A stretch of 64,000 bases of DNA from Nostoc sp. CHAB 5836 (GCF_020829445.1 NZ_JAIVFV010000015.1:1-64000); one strand, 5' to 3'; positions 36,334 through 46,653 are shown, counted from the first letter of the stretch. Numbers and translations are program-made. The notes: a model not told the origin generated them from the sequence alone.

Positions 36334-39300
36334 ATGCCCCGCCGTGATGACCTCCGGAAGATTCTACTGTTAGGCTCTGGCCCAATTGTGATTGGACAAG
36401 CCTGTGAGTTTGACTACTCTGGCACTCAAGCCTGTAAAGCGCTCCGAGAAGAAGGCTATGAAGTGGTTTTGGTCAACTCCAACCCTGCAACGATTATGAC
36501 CGACCCGGAAACGGCCGATCGCACTTACATTGAGCCGCTAACTCCAGAATTGGTCGAAAAAGTCATTGAGAAAGAACGCCCCGATGCTTTACTACCAACG
36601 ATGGGAGGACAAACCGCTCTCAACCTCGCCGTTACTTTAGCCAAAAATGGGGTGTTGGAAAAGTACGGCGTTGAGTTAATCGGCGCTAAACTACCAGCGA
36701 TCGAAAAAGCCGAAGATCGAAAACTTTTTGGTGAAGCAATGGCCAGGATTGGGGTAGCGGTGTGTCCCAGCGACACAGCCGAATCTTTGGAAGAAGCCAA
36801 AGCTGTCGCCCGCCAAATTGGTAGTTATCCCCTAATTATTCGTCCAGCTTTCACAATGGGTGGAAGTGGCGGTGGTATTGCCTATAACCAAGAAGAATTT
36901 GAAGAAATGGCACAGGTGGGTATAGATGCTAGCCCTGTTTCCCAAATTCTTATTGACCAGTCCTTACTGGGCTGGAAAGAATATGAACTCGAAGTCATGC
37001 GTGACTTGGCAGATAACGTGGTGATTATCTGCTCCATCGAAAACCTTGACCCTATGGGCATCCACACCGGGGACTCCATTACCGTCGCTCCCGCGCAAAC
37101 CCTCACTGATAAAGAATATCAAAGGCTGCGGGATATGGCAATTAAAATCATCCGCGAGATTGGTGTGGAAACTGGCGGTTCTAATATCCAGTTTGCTGTT
37201 AATCCCCTGAATGGGGATGTGGTTGTAATTGAGATGAACCCCCGCGTTTCCCGCAGTTCAGCTTTGTCTTCCAAAGCCACAGGTTTCCCCATCGCCAAAA
37301 TGGCCGCAAAATTGGCTGTGGGCTACACCTTGGATGAAATTAAAAATGACATCACCAAGAAAACTCCCGCGTCTTTTGAGCCGACAATTGACTATGTGGT
37401 GACCAAAATTCCCCGCTTCGCTTTTGAAAAGTTCCCCGGTTCTGACCCGGTGCTGACAACTCAAATGAAGTCTGTCGGGGAGGCAATGGCAATTGGACGG
37501 ACTTTCAACGAATCCTTCCAAAAGGCACTGCGATCGCTCGAAACCGGACGCGCTGGTTGGGGTTGCGACAAAGCCGAAAAATTACCCAGTGGTGAACAAA
37601 TCCGCGCCCAACTGCGGACACCTAATCCCGATCGCATTTTCGCCGTACGCCATGCCTTGCAGCAAGGGATGACTATTGAGGAAATCTACGAACTCACTGG
37701 TATTGACCGATGGTTTTTGGATAAATTGCACCAATTACTAGATGTCGAAAAATTCCTCAAGCGAACACCCTTGGAGCAATTGACAAAAGAGCAACTTTAT
37801 GAAGTTAAGCGGGACGGATATAGCGATCGCCAGATTGCTTATGCCACCAAAACCAGCGAAGATGAAGTTCGCGCCTACCGCAAGTCACTAGGGATTATCC
37901 CAGTTTATAAAACCGTAGATACCTGCGCTGCTGAATTTGAAGCATTCACCCCTTACTACTATTCTACTTACGAAGAAGAAACAGAGGTAATGCCTGCAAC
38001 CAAGCCAAAAGTGTTGATTTTGGGTGGTGGCCCCAACCGCATTGGACAGGGAATTGAGTTTGATTATTGTTGTTGTCACGCCGCCTATGCGTTGAAGGAT
38101 GCGGGGTATGAGACCATTATGGTCAACTCTAACCCAGAAACAGTTTCCACAGACTACGATACCAGCGATCGCCTTTACTTTGAGCCTTTAACAAAAGAAG
38201 ATGTCCAAAACATCATTGAAACTGAAAATCCAGTTGGGGTGATTATCCAGTTTGGCGGACAAACACCACTAAAATTGGCTATCCCATTACAAGAATTTCT
38301 GACCAATAACACCTCTGGACTAACTACTAAAATTTGGGGTACATCACCAGATTCCATCGACATGGCAGAAAACCGGGAGCGGTTTGAAAAGATTCTCGAA
38401 CAGTTGAATATTGCCCAACCGCCTAATGGGATTGCTCGGACTTACGAAGATGCGCTGATTGTCGCCAAGCGCATTGGCTATCCGGTGGTGGTGCGTCCCA
38501 GCTATGTGTTGGGGGGACGGGCGATGGAAATCGTCTATTCTGATGCTGAGTTGGAACGCTACATGACCTTTGCGGTACTAGTGGAACCAGAACATCCGAT
38601 TTTGATTGATAAGTTTTTAGAAAACGCCATTGAAGTCGATGTCGATGCGATCGCCGATCATACCGGAAGGGTAGTGATTGGTGGCATCATGGAACACATT
38701 GAGCAAGCGGGGATTCACTCAGGAGATTCAGCTTGTTCTTTGCCTTCCATTTCCCTATCACCAGCAGTTCTCAATCAAATTCGCACTTGGACGGTGCAGC
38801 TAGCACAAGCGCTGTCAGTGGTAGGGTTGATGAATATTCAGTTTGCTGTTGTCGGCGCTAGCAGCTATTCTCCCCAAGTTTACATTCTAGAAGCTAATCC
38901 CCGTGCCTCTCGCACTGTACCATTTGTATCTAAAGCAACAGGGGTACAGTTGGCGAAATTAGCATCCTTAATTATGTCAGGGAAAACCTTAGAGGAGCTA
39001 CACTTCACCCAGGAAGTCATACCAACCCACATTGCTGTAAAAGAAGCTGTATTACCCTTTAATAAATTCCCAGGAACTGATACAATATTAGGCCCAGAAA
39101 TGAGATCCACTGGTGAGGTGATGGGAATTGATAGCGACTTTGGCCGTGCCTTTGCCAAAGCAGAATTGGGTGCTGGCGAGCGTTTACCACTAACGGGAAC
39201 TGTATTTGTATCAATGAGCGATCGTGATAAAGCGGCTGCCGGTACTGTGGTAAAGGAGTTTATCGATTTGGGCTTTACAGTAATGGCTACCCTTGGTACA

Positions 39301-39600
39301 CGCCGAGTTCTTATGGAACAGGGATTAAATATTGAGTTGGTCTTAAAACTCCACGAAGGTCGTCCCCACGTCCTAGATGCAATCAAAAACCAAAAAATCC
39401 AACTTATTATCAACACACCTTCAGGGGAAGAAGCCCAGACTGATGCTAGGTTAATCCGCCGCACAGCCTTAGCTTACAAAATTCCCATCATTACTACCAT
39501 CGCTGGCGCGAAAGCTACCGTCGCCGCCATCCGTTCCTTACAAAATACGACTTTGGACGTAAAAACCATTCAAGAGTACTGCGCGATCGCGAGGGAGTAG
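36334..39600 (+). CDS. carB: Carbamoyl-phosphate synthase large subunit
   Basis: This 1088-residue protein has the usual length. Two ATP-grasp halves are visible: first half [20 protein letters not shown] (start), [13 protein letters not shown] and [13 protein letters not shown]; second half [32 protein letters not shown] and [15 protein letters not shown]-terminal MGS-like allosteric domain runs from about residue 945 ([15 protein letters not shown]). With the glutaminase CarA (not here) it makes carbamoyl phosphate for arginine and pyrimidines. Confidence 0.96.
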   Translation: MPRRDDLRKILLLGSGPIVIGQACEFDYSGTQACKALREEGYEVVLVNSNPATIMTDPETADRTYIEPLTPELVEKVIEKERPDALLPTMGGQTALNLAVTLAKNGVLEKYGVELIGAKLPAIEKAEDRKLFGEAMARIGVAVCPSDTAESLEEAKAVARQIGSYPLIIRPAFTMGGSGGGIAYNQEEFEEMAQVGIDASPVSQILIDQSLLGWKEYELEVMRDLADNVVIICSIENLDPMGIHTGDSITVAPAQTLTDKEYQRLRDMAIKIIREIGVETGGSNIQFAVNPLNGDVVVIEMNPRVSRSSALSSKATGFPIAKMAAKLAVGYTLDEIKNDITKKTPASFEPTIDYVVTKIPRFAFEKFPGSDPVLTTQMKSVGEAMAIGRTFNESFQKALRSLETGRAGWGCDKAEKLPSGEQIRAQLRTPNPDRIFAVRHALQQGMTIEEIYELTGIDRWFLDKLHQLLDVEKFLKRTPLEQLTKEQLYEVKRDGYSDRQIAYATKTSEDEVRAYRKSLGIIPVYKTVDTCAAEFEAFTPYYYSTYEEETEVMPATKPKVLILGGGPNRIGQGIEFDYCCCHAAYALKDAGYETIMVNSNPETVSTDYDTSDRLYFEPLTKEDVQNIIETENPVGVIIQFGGQTPLKLAIPLQEFLTNNTSGLTTKIWGTSPDSIDMAENRERFEKILEQLNIAQPPNGIARTYEDALIVAKRIGYPVVVRPSYVLGGRAMEIVYSDAELERYMTFAVLVEPEHPILIDKFLENAIEVDVDAIADHTGRVVIGGIMEHIEQAGIHSGDSACSLPSISLSPAVLNQIRTWTVQLAQALSVVGLMNIQFAVVGASSYSPQVYILEANPRASRTVPFVSKATGVQLAKLASLIMSGKTLEELHFTQEVIPTHIAVKEAVLPFNKFPGTDTILGPEMRSTGEVMGIDSDFGRAFAKAELGAGERLPLTGTVFVSMSDRDKAAAGTVVKEFIDLGFTVMATLGTRRVLMEQGLNIELVLKLHEGRPHVLDAIKNQKIQLIINTPSGEEAQTDARLIRRTALAYKIPIITTIAGAKATVAAIRSLQNTTLDVKTIQEYCAIARE

Positions 39601-40338
39601 GGAGTGGGGAGTGGAAGATGAAGGGGACAAGAGAGATAAAGAGAATAAGCTGTTACACATTTAAATTGTACATCTACTCGTGAGGTTGTCATTAGTCATT
39701 AGTCATTTGTATTTCAAAGGACAAATGACCAACAGGACTTACGTAAAAACTCTCTGCAACTCTTACTTCTTGGCGTACTTGGCGTACTTGGCGGTTCGTT
39801 TTTTCATGATTTTGGGTAAGTCCTAACCAATTGACTTAGCACAGTCTTAACGATCGCAATGTAGAATCTAGACGCGCATCAGCTTAACCAGTTCCCCATT
39901 CCCCATTCCCAAGGAAAAATTAAGTAATTGTTACAAGAGAATGAATATAGTTCTCATTAGAGATATTTTAACAACTATGAGGAAGCTGATGTTAACCAAA
40001 TAATTTCTGAAATTGACTTCTACTCAGCCCGGAGAGAAAGGGCGACGTTGCATGAACTGGAACAGCCAGGAAATTTAATGTCGCCATATAGCCAAAATAT
40101 TCTCATAAATGTTACAATTGTTAACGAGGCTCCAATAGAGAAATGTTTAAAAAGCGACTTTTTATCTAACTCTAGATACTTGTAAAAAGTAGGAAATAAC
40201 TGTAAGTTCTAGCAATTAAGAAGCCTAAATTTGATTATTTATTATAAGCATCCGAGTTGATCGGGCGCGTAATTTGTAAACCATAGTATGAGTTCCCAGG
40301 CTGACTGGGTAACACCTTAACAAAGCATCTATCCCTTA
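39601..40338. other. 738-bp spacer between carB and the sigma factor
   Basis: It has GGAGTGGG and TAGTCATT short tandem repeats, the AGGACTTACG element at 39,733, then about 450 bp of unique A/T-rich DNA likely to hold the sigma-factor promoter and leader. No motif is confidently assigned. Confidence 0.45.
39733..39825. repeat. AGGACTTACG-family MITE with 5-bp target duplication
   Basis: AGGACTTACGTAA at left, TTGGGTAAGTCCT at right. Flanks are ACCAA at 39,728-39,732 and 39,826-39,830. The interior has a tandem GGCGTACTT. Confidence 0.7.
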
Positions 40339-41337
40339 ATGACCCTATCGCCAAACCCATCATTACCAAAGAGTAGCGCCATGAAGACCGCTCAGACAGC
40401 CACAGACCTCGTGCGGACTTACCTGCGTGAGATTGGCCGTGTACCACTCTTAACCCACGAGGAAGAAATTTTTTATGGGAAACAGGTGCAACGTTCTTGC
40501 ACTTTGCACGAATCAAGGGAATTTCTTGCGACCGAGTTAGGTCGTCAACCAACTCTAGAAGAGTGGGCCAAAGCAACCAAGCTAGAACCAGCAGAGTTGA
40601 ACGAAGCGATCGCCGATGGTGAAATTGCCAAGCGTAAGATGGTAGAAGCCAATTTGCGCCTGGTAGTCTCCGTTGCTAAAAAGTACATCAAGCGCAACGT
40701 CGATTTACTGGACTTGATCCAAGAAGGTAGTATTGGTATGCAACGGGGCGTAGAAAAGTTTGACCCCACCAAAGGGTACAGATTTTCTACTTATGCCTAT
40801 TGGTGGATTCGGCAAGCGATTACTCGTGCTATAGCCGAAAAAGCCCGCACCATTCGCCTGCCCATCCATATCACCGAAAAATTAAATAAGATTAAAAAGG
40901 CACAGCGTCAATTGTCTCAAAAATTGGGACGCGCCCCCACAGCTGGTGAGCTAGCTGAAGAATTAGAATTGACCCCCAAACAAGTACGAGAGTATTTAGA
41001 AAAGGCGCGTTTGCCTCTTTCCTTGGATTTGCGGCTGGGTGACAATTACGATACCGAACTCGGAGAAATGTTAGAAGATCCAGGAGCATCTCCCGAAGAG
41101 TTCGTTATGCAATCTTCTCTATCTTATGACTTAAATCGTCTGATGGGTGATCTGACGGCACAACAGAGGGAAGTGATCACACTGCGCTTTGGGCTAACTG
41201 ACGGACAAGCGCTGACTCTGGCTAGAATTGGCGAAATACTCAATATCAGCCGAGAACGAGTCCGGCAAATTGAGCGGGAAGCCTTAACTAAACTTCGCAA
41301 GTCTAAAGCCAACATGGATGAATATTTGGCAAGTTAG
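40339..41337 (+). CDS. RNA polymerase sigma factor, group 2 sigma-70 family
   Basis: This 332-residue protein has region 1.2 ([22 protein letters not shown], shown as [13 protein letters not shown]), region 2 ([32 protein letters not shown] and [17 protein letters not shown]), region 3 ([16 protein letters not shown]) and region 4 with the helix-turn-helix [17 protein letters not shown]. It lacks the long acidic region 1.1, so it is a non-essential group 2 (SigB/C/D/E-like) factor of cyanobacteria; I cannot tell which. An ATG at 40,381 is an alternative start. The 3' flank is a heptamer repeat array. Confidence 0.9.
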   Translation: MTLSPNPSLPKSSAMKTAQTATDLVRTYLREIGRVPLLTHEEEIFYGKQVQRSCTLHESREFLATELGRQPTLEEWAKATKLEPAELNEAIADGEIAKRKMVEANLRLVVSVAKKYIKRNVDLLDLIQEGSIGMQRGVEKFDPTKGYRFSTYAYWWIRQAITRAIAEKARTIRLPIHITEKLNKIKKAQRQLSQKLGRAPTAGELAEELELTPKQVREYLEKARLPLSLDLRLGDNYDTELGEMLEDPGASPEEFVMQSSLSYDLNRLMGDLTAQQREVITLRFGLTDGQALTLARIGEILNISRERVRQIEREALTKLRKSKANMDEYLAS

Positions 41338-41344
41338 GGAAAAG

Positions 41345-41437
41345 TTAGGAGTTAGGAGTTAGGAGTTAGGAGTTAGGAGTTAGGAGTTTGGAGTTAGGAG
41401 TTTGGAGTTAGGAGTTAGGAGTTTGGAGTTTGGAGTG
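41345..41437 (+). repeat. Heptanucleotide tandem repeat (TTAGGAG / TTTGGAG)
   Basis: About thirteen copies of a 7-bp unit start 8 bases after the sigma-factor stop codon. Such short tandem repeats are typical of heterocyst-forming cyanobacteria. Confidence 0.85.
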
Positions 41438-41470
41438 ATGAGTTAATTAAAAACTCATCACTCATTACCT

Positions 41471-41602
41471 TAAGTAAGTTGGCGCGAAAAAATCAAAATA
41501 TGTTACGAAACGTAAATAGCCTTAAAATCTTTACTAGTGACCAATTGACTTAGGACAAATGACAGCCTTAGCCAGTTAGCTTTAATTACGCCGACCTACT
41601 TA
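41471..41602. repeat. TAAGTAAGT-family element, copy 2
   Basis: Over 85% identical by eye to 13,263-13,395, with the same TAAGTAAGTTGGCGCG start and CGACCTACTTA end. Confidence 0.7.
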
Positions 41603-41776
41603 TTTATTGGGGTGAGAGTACGCTGACTTTTGTACGGTTACACCTACTTCCACTCTGACGCTAGGCTGTTACATTAGTTGACAGGAAGACAAAATAACTA
41701 AGTCAAATCCAAAACAGGCATTTAATATTCAGATCACAAGCACCGCAGCCAGTAGTGGTAGTTAAGGAGCTAAAAA

Positions 41777-42121
41777 ATGAGTAATCCATCCAATCGTGTC
41801 TCAGAATTTTTTAATAGCGAATCAGAAACCAACGATTTACTATGGCAGTACGTTAAATCTTTGAGTCCAGAGACAGTTACGCAGCTATCTAAACCCACAT
41901 CTGCTGAAGTCTTTCAGGTGATGGAACGGAATATTACAGGGCTATTGGGTAATCTACCTTCAGAACATTTTGGGATCACTGTAACCACAAATCGGGAAAA
42001 TCTGGGCCGGCTTCTCGCTTCTGCGATGATTAGCGGTTATTTCTTGCGTAACGCTGAACAGAGAATGAATTTTGAAATGGCCTTACAAGGGACTGAAACC
42101 GACAACAGCGAAGTTGACTAA
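41777..42121 (+). CDS. DUF760 domain protein
   Basis: This 114-residue protein contains LLWQYVKSLSPETVTQLSKP and VMERNITGLLGNLPSEHFGI with a hydrophobic helix NLGRLLASAMISGYFLRNAE, the arrangement of DUF760, a family restricted to cyanobacteria and plants. The function is unknown here, although plant DUF760 proteins have been linked to chloroplast protein turnover. AAGGAG lies 8 bases before the ATG. A strong terminator follows at 42,289. Confidence 0.75.
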   Translation: MSNPSNRVSEFFNSESETNDLLWQYVKSLSPETVTQLSKPTSAEVFQVMERNITGLLGNLPSEHFGITVTTNRENLGRLLASAMISGYFLRNAEQRMNFEMALQGTETDNSEVD

Positions 42122-42288
42122 AAATGCAAAATTTGATAAAATATACTATGTTTTTGGGCTAAAAGCTAGTAAGCTGTTATAGCGATACGAATTTAAAATA
42201 AGCCTCTGGGAAATCTTTGCTCCTATTTTCCAATCGTCCATCAGCTAAATTTTTTTTAAAACATCTAAAATAGTGACTAACAAATCTA

Positions 42289-42326
42289 AACTCGGCAGAC
42301 TGGTTTTAACTCTGCCGAGTTTTGTT
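42289..42326 (+). terminator. Intrinsic terminator
   Basis: AACTCGGCAGA (42,289-42,299) is exactly inverted at 42,311-42,321, followed by TTGTT. It ends the DUF760 transcript. Confidence 0.75.
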
Positions 42327-42335
42327 ATTAATCAT

Positions 42336-42429
42336 TAGACATCTCCGAAAAAGAATTGTTTTGACGTAGCACTGCTACGTCTCTACAAGGGTTCTGGGTA
42401 ACGCATATTTAATTTCTACCAGATGTCTA
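42336..42429. repeat. TAGACATCT inverted-repeat element
   Basis: TAGACATCT at left and AGATGTCTA at right. The central palindrome is GACGTAGCACTGCTACGTC. Similar to 12,971-13,062. Confidence 0.65.
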
Positions 42430-42508
42430 TTAGTCAAGAGTCAAAATTCAGAAATTCTTCCCCTAGAGACGCGACGAGTAGCGTCTCTCCCCATTCCCCC
42501 AATTAACT

Positions 42509-42919
42509 ATGAGTGAAACCAGTTCTTTCCCACCCCATAAAATCATTGGTGTTGCAGTAATTTGGAATGACCAAAAGCAAATTTTAATCGATCGCCGTCG
42601 TCCAGAAGGAGTCATGGGCGGTTTGTGGGAATTTCCTGGTGGTAAAATTGAGCCTGGTGAAACTATCCAAGAGTGTATTAAACGGGAAATTTCCGAAGAA
42701 CTGGGAATAGTAATTGAAGTGGGAGAGCATCTGATTACTATTGACCACAGCTATACAAACTTGCGCGTTACCCTCACAGTACATCACTGCCGCCATCTTA
42801 CAGGTGTTCCCCAACCTTTGGAATCGGATGAAATTCGCTGGGTAACTTTGAAAGAACTGGAGCAGTTTACTTTTCCGAAAGCCAATTTTCAAATTATTGC
42901 TGCCCTAAAAGGGAGATGA
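42509..42919 (+). CDS. mutT: 8-oxo-dGTP diphosphatase (MutT, Nudix)
   Basis: This 136-residue protein has a complete Nudix box: GGKIEPGETIQECIKREISEELGI (GX5EX7REUXEEXG, shown over two parts: GGKIEPGETIQ and REISEELGI). The N-terminal IIGVAVIWNDQKQILIDRR and the C-terminal WVTLKELEQFTFPKAN match MutT proper. It removes oxidised dGTP from the nucleotide pool. The stop is followed at once by a GGGAGATGA tandem repeat. Confidence 0.88.
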   Translation: MSETSSFPPHKIIGVAVIWNDQKQILIDRRRPEGVMGGLWEFPGGKIEPGETIQECIKREISEELGIVIEVGEHLITIDHSYTNLRVTLTVHHCRHLTGVPQPLESDEIRWVTLKELEQFTFPKANFQIIAALKGR

Positions 42920-43068
42920 GGGAGATGAGGGAGATTAGGGAGATGAGGGAGATGAGGGAGATTAGGGAGATGAGGGAGTGAGGGAAGAAAAATAACTAAT
43001 AACTAATGACTAATGACTAATGACTAATGACTAATGACTAATGACTAATGACTAATGACTAATGACTG
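42910..43068 (+). repeat. Two adjacent tandem arrays (GGGAGATGA 9-mer, then TAATGAC 7-mer)
   Basis: About eight 9-mers start within the last codons of mutT, followed by about ten heptamers. Together they fill the gap before the CBS gene. Confidence 0.8.
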
Positions 43069-43158
43069 ATCCCGTAACAATCTATTAATTGCATCAGGTT
43101 GAGTCCCGCAATTTTCTACAATAGGCAAGGGACTTTGATTAAAGGTATCAGCAAATAA

Positions 43159-43623
43159 ATGCCTAAAACCGTTGCCGATGTGATGAGCCGCGATCCTATT
43201 GTCGTCCGAGCGGAAACTCCACTGAAGGAAGCTATCCAAATTCTTGCAGAACGCCACATCAGTGGACTACCTGTTGTGGATGATCTCGGTAAATTGGTAG
43301 GTATTATCTCGGAAACCGATTTGATGTGGCAAGAAACTGGTGTTACTCCACCTGCGTACATTATGTTTCTTGATAGTGTTATCTATTTAAAAAATCCTGC
43401 AACATATGAACGTGACTTGCACAAAGCATTAGGGCAAACTGTTGGGGAGGTGATGAGTAAAAATCCGATCGCTATTTCCCCTGATAAAACTTTAAAGGAA
43501 GCAGCTACAATCATGCACGATCGCAGCATTCACCGCTTACCAGTAGTTGAGGGCGCGGGTCAAGTAATTGGTATCCTCACTCGTGGTGATATTATTCGGG
43601 CAATGGCTGCTAGTCAAGATTAG
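43159..43623 (+). CDS. CBS-domain pair protein
   Basis: This 154-residue protein consists of two CBS domains: VADVMSRDPIVVRAETPL...HISGLPVVDDLGKLVGIISETDL and VGEVMSKNPIAISPDKTL...SIHRLPVVEGAGQVIGILTRGDI (each quoted in parts). It is probably an adenosine-nucleotide sensor; in plastids and cyanobacteria such stand-alone pairs modulate thioredoxins or other enzymes. The partner is unknown. Confidence 0.87.
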   Translation: MPKTVADVMSRDPIVVRAETPLKEAIQILAERHISGLPVVDDLGKLVGIISETDLMWQETGVTPPAYIMFLDSVIYLKNPATYERDLHKALGQTVGEVMSKNPIAISPDKTLKEAATIMHDRSIHRLPVVEGAGQVIGILTRGDIIRAMAASQD

Positions 43624-43660
43624 TCATTTGTCATTAGTCACTTGTACTGAGCGTAGTCGA

Positions 43661-43793
43661 AGTAAGTAATTCGGCAAGAATAAACCAAACTATATTCCGA
43701 AATGGAAATACACCTTAAACCCTTATAAATGACGAAGGACAAATGACAAATGACAGCCTTAGTCAGTTAGCTTTATTTACGCAGCTCTACTTA
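43661..43793. repeat. TAAGTAAGT-family element, copy 3
   Basis: Starts AAGTAAGTAATTCGGCAAG and ends CGCAGCTCTACTTA. Closest to the copy at 48,185. Confidence 0.65.
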
Positions 43794-43868
43794 TTAGTCA
43801 TTTGTCCAGAGTTTTTGATTGTTGACTAATGACTGTTTTTTATACATTTGAAAATCAAGGATAACTAA

Positions 43869-44546
43869 ATGAGTATTACTCCGGAGTCTGTTAGGCAATT
43901 GCTCAGTTCTGAGGATTTAGGCGATCGCTTACGTGCAGTAAATCAAATCCGCGAATTGGAACCTGCCATCGGCTTTGAATTAATTCAAAGTGCCATTGGC
44001 GATCGCAATTCCCGTGTCCGTTACTCAGCAGTGAGTCAAATGGATACACTCGGAACACAGGATTTACAATTATCCTTAGATATCTTGCGCGATCGCCTAC
44101 TTCATGACTCCGAAGTAGATGTACAAGCCGCCGCCGCCGACTGTTTGGGCGCTTTGAAGTTACGCGAAGCTTTTGAAGATTTGCAGATGCTTTATCATAC
44201 AACCGATGAATGGCTAATACAATTCAGTATCATTGCTACATTAGGAGAGTTGGGCGATCCACGAGCCTTTGAACTACTCAAAGAGGCACTCTCATCAGAA
44301 AACGAATTAGTCCAAACTGCTGCTATTAGTTCTTTGGGTGACTTGGGAAATTTACAAGCAGTTCCCTTGTTGACTCCCTATGCTACCAATCCAGATTGGC
44401 AAATTCGTTACAGACTTGTACAAGCCTTGGCTCGTTTGGGTAATGCAGAAGCCAAATCTATATTAGAAACTCTGGCTAATGATGAAGTAGAGGCGATCGC
44501 AACTGAAGCCAAAAATTCTTTGCAGTCAGCTACTAATAACCAATGA
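43869..44546 (+). CDS. nblB: HEAT-repeat protein, NblB-like (phycobilisome degradation)
   Basis: This 225-residue protein is made almost entirely of HEAT/PBS-lyase repeats of about 31 residues: LGDRLRAVNQIRELEPAIGF, DRNSRVRYSAVSQMDTLG, DSEVDVQAAAADCLGALKL, EWLIQFSIIATLGELGDPRA, NELVQTAAISSLGDLGNLQA and DWQIRYRLVQALARLGNAEA. Length and layout match NblB, which helps detach chromophores during nitrogen or sulphur starvation. It could instead be a bilin-lyase-like paralogue, so the symbol is tentative. Confidence 0.72.
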   Translation: MSITPESVRQLLSSEDLGDRLRAVNQIRELEPAIGFELIQSAIGDRNSRVRYSAVSQMDTLGTQDLQLSLDILRDRLLHDSEVDVQAAAADCLGALKLREAFEDLQMLYHTTDEWLIQFSIIATLGELGDPRAFELLKEALSSENELVQTAAISSLGDLGNLQAVPLLTPYATNPDWQIRYRLVQALARLGNAEAKSILETLANDEVEAIATEAKNSLQSATNNQ

Positions 44547-44594
44547 CCAATGACAGCCTTAGCCAGTTAGCTTTAATTGCGCCCACCTACTTAG

Positions 44595-44757
44595 TACAAC
44601 ATTTCATTAATTCGTAGCGAATTCTCTTTGCGTTCCTACCCTACGGGAAGGCGAAGCGCCTATGCGCTTCCCTTTGCGCCCCTACCCTGCGGGAAGGCGA
44701 GGCGCCTATGCGTTTAAATTTCAACCCTCAATTGGCCACGATTTTACGCAAAGCTGT
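44595..44757. repeat. CTWAG-flanked repeat element, copy 4, inserted in a TAAGTAAGT element
   Basis: Flanked by CTTAG at 44,590-44,594 and 44,758-44,762. The left flank is the CCTACTTA end of a TAAGTAAGT element (44,547-44,593), so this is a nested insertion. Confidence 0.7.
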
Positions 44758-44811
44758 ACTTAGTTCAATTACCTGAAAATAGCTGTAAATAAATTTGTCT
44801 AACATCATCAA

Positions 44812-44854
44812 AAATTCGATCTGGTTGGGAAAATTTGGGATTCCAGCCAGATCG
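44812..44854 (-). terminator. Intrinsic terminator of the PEP-CTERM gene
   Basis: CGATCTGGTTGG (44,817-44,828) pairs with CCAGCCAGATCG (44,843-44,854) apart from one G-T. On the minus strand it runs into a T5 tract, 38 bases past the stop codon. Confidence 0.75.
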
Positions 44855-44892
44855 AATAGATAAATTAGAGTTACTTTATATTTAGGATAAGT

Positions 44893-45531
44893 CTATTGAA
44901 CGAAACTCTTGCGGCGGCGAGACATTGCCATTACCGCACCGACTGCACCCAAGCCTAGTAATGCAGCAGGTTCAGGAACTGAAGTTACCGCAAGACCTGT
45001 GAAACTTGCATTAATTATTCCACCATTATCATAAGTTGTTTTTGCGCCCTGATCTTGAGTAGCAAAAGTGATATATCCTTCTGCTTGACTTCCATCTTCA
45101 AAGAGTCCCTTAAAAGACAAGTTTATATCTGTTCCTCCATTTTGTGGAGTAAAAATTGCTGGGTTGAGACTGGTCAAACTAAGTAGTTTTATTCCGTCCA
45201 AAGTAGCAACATCAATAAATGCGGAAGGTGAAACAAATGGATTTGTTTGGAAGCTTTTGATAAAACCTCTACGATCAGATATAAAATCTCCTGTCTGGTG
45301 TGTAAGCAAAATTGCTCCAGGATTGGGAAGAAAGTTTACAGAGGTTTTGCTAACAGTGGCTTTTGTTACTTCATCAGAAGGGTTTCTATCAGAAGCGCTG
45401 TAGTTAAATGAACCAATGTATGCCTCAGCAGAACCAGCAGAGGTAAACAACCCAGCAGTAGCTAAGGGGAGTGCAGCAGCAAGAACTAAAGTTGCATTTA
45501 GTAATTGAGATTTCAAATTAATCATGATCAT
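44893..45531 (-). CDS. PEP-CTERM sorting-domain exported protein
   Basis: This 212-residue protein has a signal peptide (about 1-36: LNATLVLAAALPLATAGLF, then SAEA). A beta-rich extracellular domain without a recognised name follows. The C-terminal tripartite signal is VPEPAALLGLGAVGAVMAMSRRRK (quoted as VPEPAALLGLGAVGAV + MSRRRK). PEP-CTERM proteins are cut and sorted by exosortase and often end up in exopolysaccharide. It has its own terminator. Confidence 0.85.
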   Translation of the reverse strand: MIMINLKSQLLNATLVLAAALPLATAGLFTSAGSAEAYIGSFNYSASDRNPSDEVTKATVSKTSVNFLPNPGAILLTHQTGDFISDRRGFIKSFQTNPFVSPSAFIDVATLDGIKLLSLTSLNPAIFTPQNGGTDINLSFKGLFEDGSQAEGYITFATQDQGAKTTYDNGGIINASFTGLAVTSVPEPAALLGLGAVGAVMAMSRRRKSFVQ

Positions 45532-45780
45532 TTAAGAGTCCTAATAATAACTTTGAACAGAAAAATTGATTGCTTTACTTGTACTATCAGTAATTTATTT
45601 AAAATACTGTCAGTGAAAGCAAAACTTGTGTGACGCATTTCTTATTTCCATAAAATCACATAGAAACGAGGTATGCAATATTTACTTAGTTGTCTTCATT
45701 ACTTCTTTAATTACTGAGTCATCTTCATAAAATTTTAATCCCTGAGTTCGATCAAATATTTTTGATAAAGCGTTCTCTTA

Positions 45781-45928
45781 TATAGGAATCATATTTGATT
45801 TCTGAAAAAGTCTAAGTATTTGTAGGGTGTGTTAGACGAAAGTACGGCACTAAAAGCTTGAGATGTGCGTTACGGCTAACGTCTAACACACCCTACGTAT
45901 ATTTCAAAAATCAAATACTAGTCCTATA
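45781..45928. repeat. TATAGGA-family inverted-repeat element
   Basis: TATAGGAATCATATTTGATT at left, AATCAAATACTAGTCCTATA at right. The interior has inverted GTAGGGTGTGTTAGAC / GTCTAACACACCCTAC. A second copy is at 51,608-51,758, and a relative lies at about 54,296-54,400. Confidence 0.7.
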
Positions 45929-45929
45929 G

Positions 45930-46187
45930 CAGGGCTATTTCATTCTCATCTAGCCCGCCTCAGAATGAATTCACCTCTCTTATAGCGAAAGTAGTCTTTA
46001 GACTACTAAGAAAAGGTTATAGTCCGTTAAAACGCAATACACTTGGGTTAAGCATTTCCTCCTTCTCTTTCTCTCTTCTCTCTGTTTTCTCTGCGCCTCT
46101 GTGGTTCGTAAAAAAAAAGAGTTTCAGCCCTTTTGTGAACCGTATTGTCCTATAAGAGAGGAACTTCAGTTCCGGGTCGTTTAAAAC
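45930..46187. repeat. CAGGGCTATTTC-family element interrupted by a CAATAC element
   Basis: The left end CAGGGCTATTTCATTCT is at 45,930-45,946. The internal CCGTTAAAACG is followed directly by a CAATAC element (46,035-46,147), in the opposite orientation to the same arrangement at 9325. The right end is missing after GGAACTTCAGTTCCGGGT. Confidence 0.65.
46035..46147. repeat. CAATAC-family MITE, target duplication lost
   Basis: CAATACACTTGGGTTAAG ... GAACCGTATTG. The left flank is CGTTAAAACG as at 9315, but the right flank is TCCTATAAGA, so the right copy is deleted or replaced. Confidence 0.7.
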
Positions 46188-46350
46188 TTTCAGTTAAAAA
46201 AACATCCCATCCTTGCGGGACGCTTTGCGAAGGTGGAGGCGCAAGGGCTTAGATCCCCTACTTGATAGGGCTGGCGACCAGCAGTAACCCCAGAATTGAT
46301 AGAGAGACTGTAGAATAGAGAACGGTGTCTTTAAAGAAATTAAGAAATGT

Positions 46351-46653
46351 ATGGCAAAAAAGAGCATGATTGAGCGCGAGAAAAAGCGCACCAGGTTGAT
46401 AGAAAAGTATGCTGATAAGCGGGAAGCGCTTCTGGAAGAATTCAGAAGTGCAGCATCTCCTTTGGATAAGCTGGAAATTCACCGGAAGATTCAACAGCTA
46501 CCCCGGAATAGTGCGCCCACCCGCCACCGCAACCGTTGCTGGCTGACTGGTCGTTCTAGAGGTGTTTACCGCGATTTTGGCTTGTCTCGGAACGTGCTGC
46601 GAGAATGGGCCCATGAAGGTCTTTTACCTGGAGTCGTTAAGTCTAGCTGGTAG
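46351..46653 (+). CDS. rpsN: 30S ribosomal protein S14
   Basis: This 100-residue protein is of the long zinc-free S14 form, ending with the conserved [20 protein letters not shown] and [18 protein letters not shown]. It binds 16S rRNA in the small-subunit head. As in other cyanobacteria it is away from the main ribosomal operon. Confidence 0.96.

Noticed and set aside
38880-39464. 194-residue antisense frame inside carB
   Set aside because: It is a mirror of the carB codon pattern; carB is intact and conserved over the whole stretch.
44593-44762. CTTAGTACA...TGTACTAAG as simple terminal inverted repeats
   Set aside because: Copies 2-4 end TGTACTTAG, which is a direct and not an inverted match to their left end; a 5-bp target duplication explains all four copies better.
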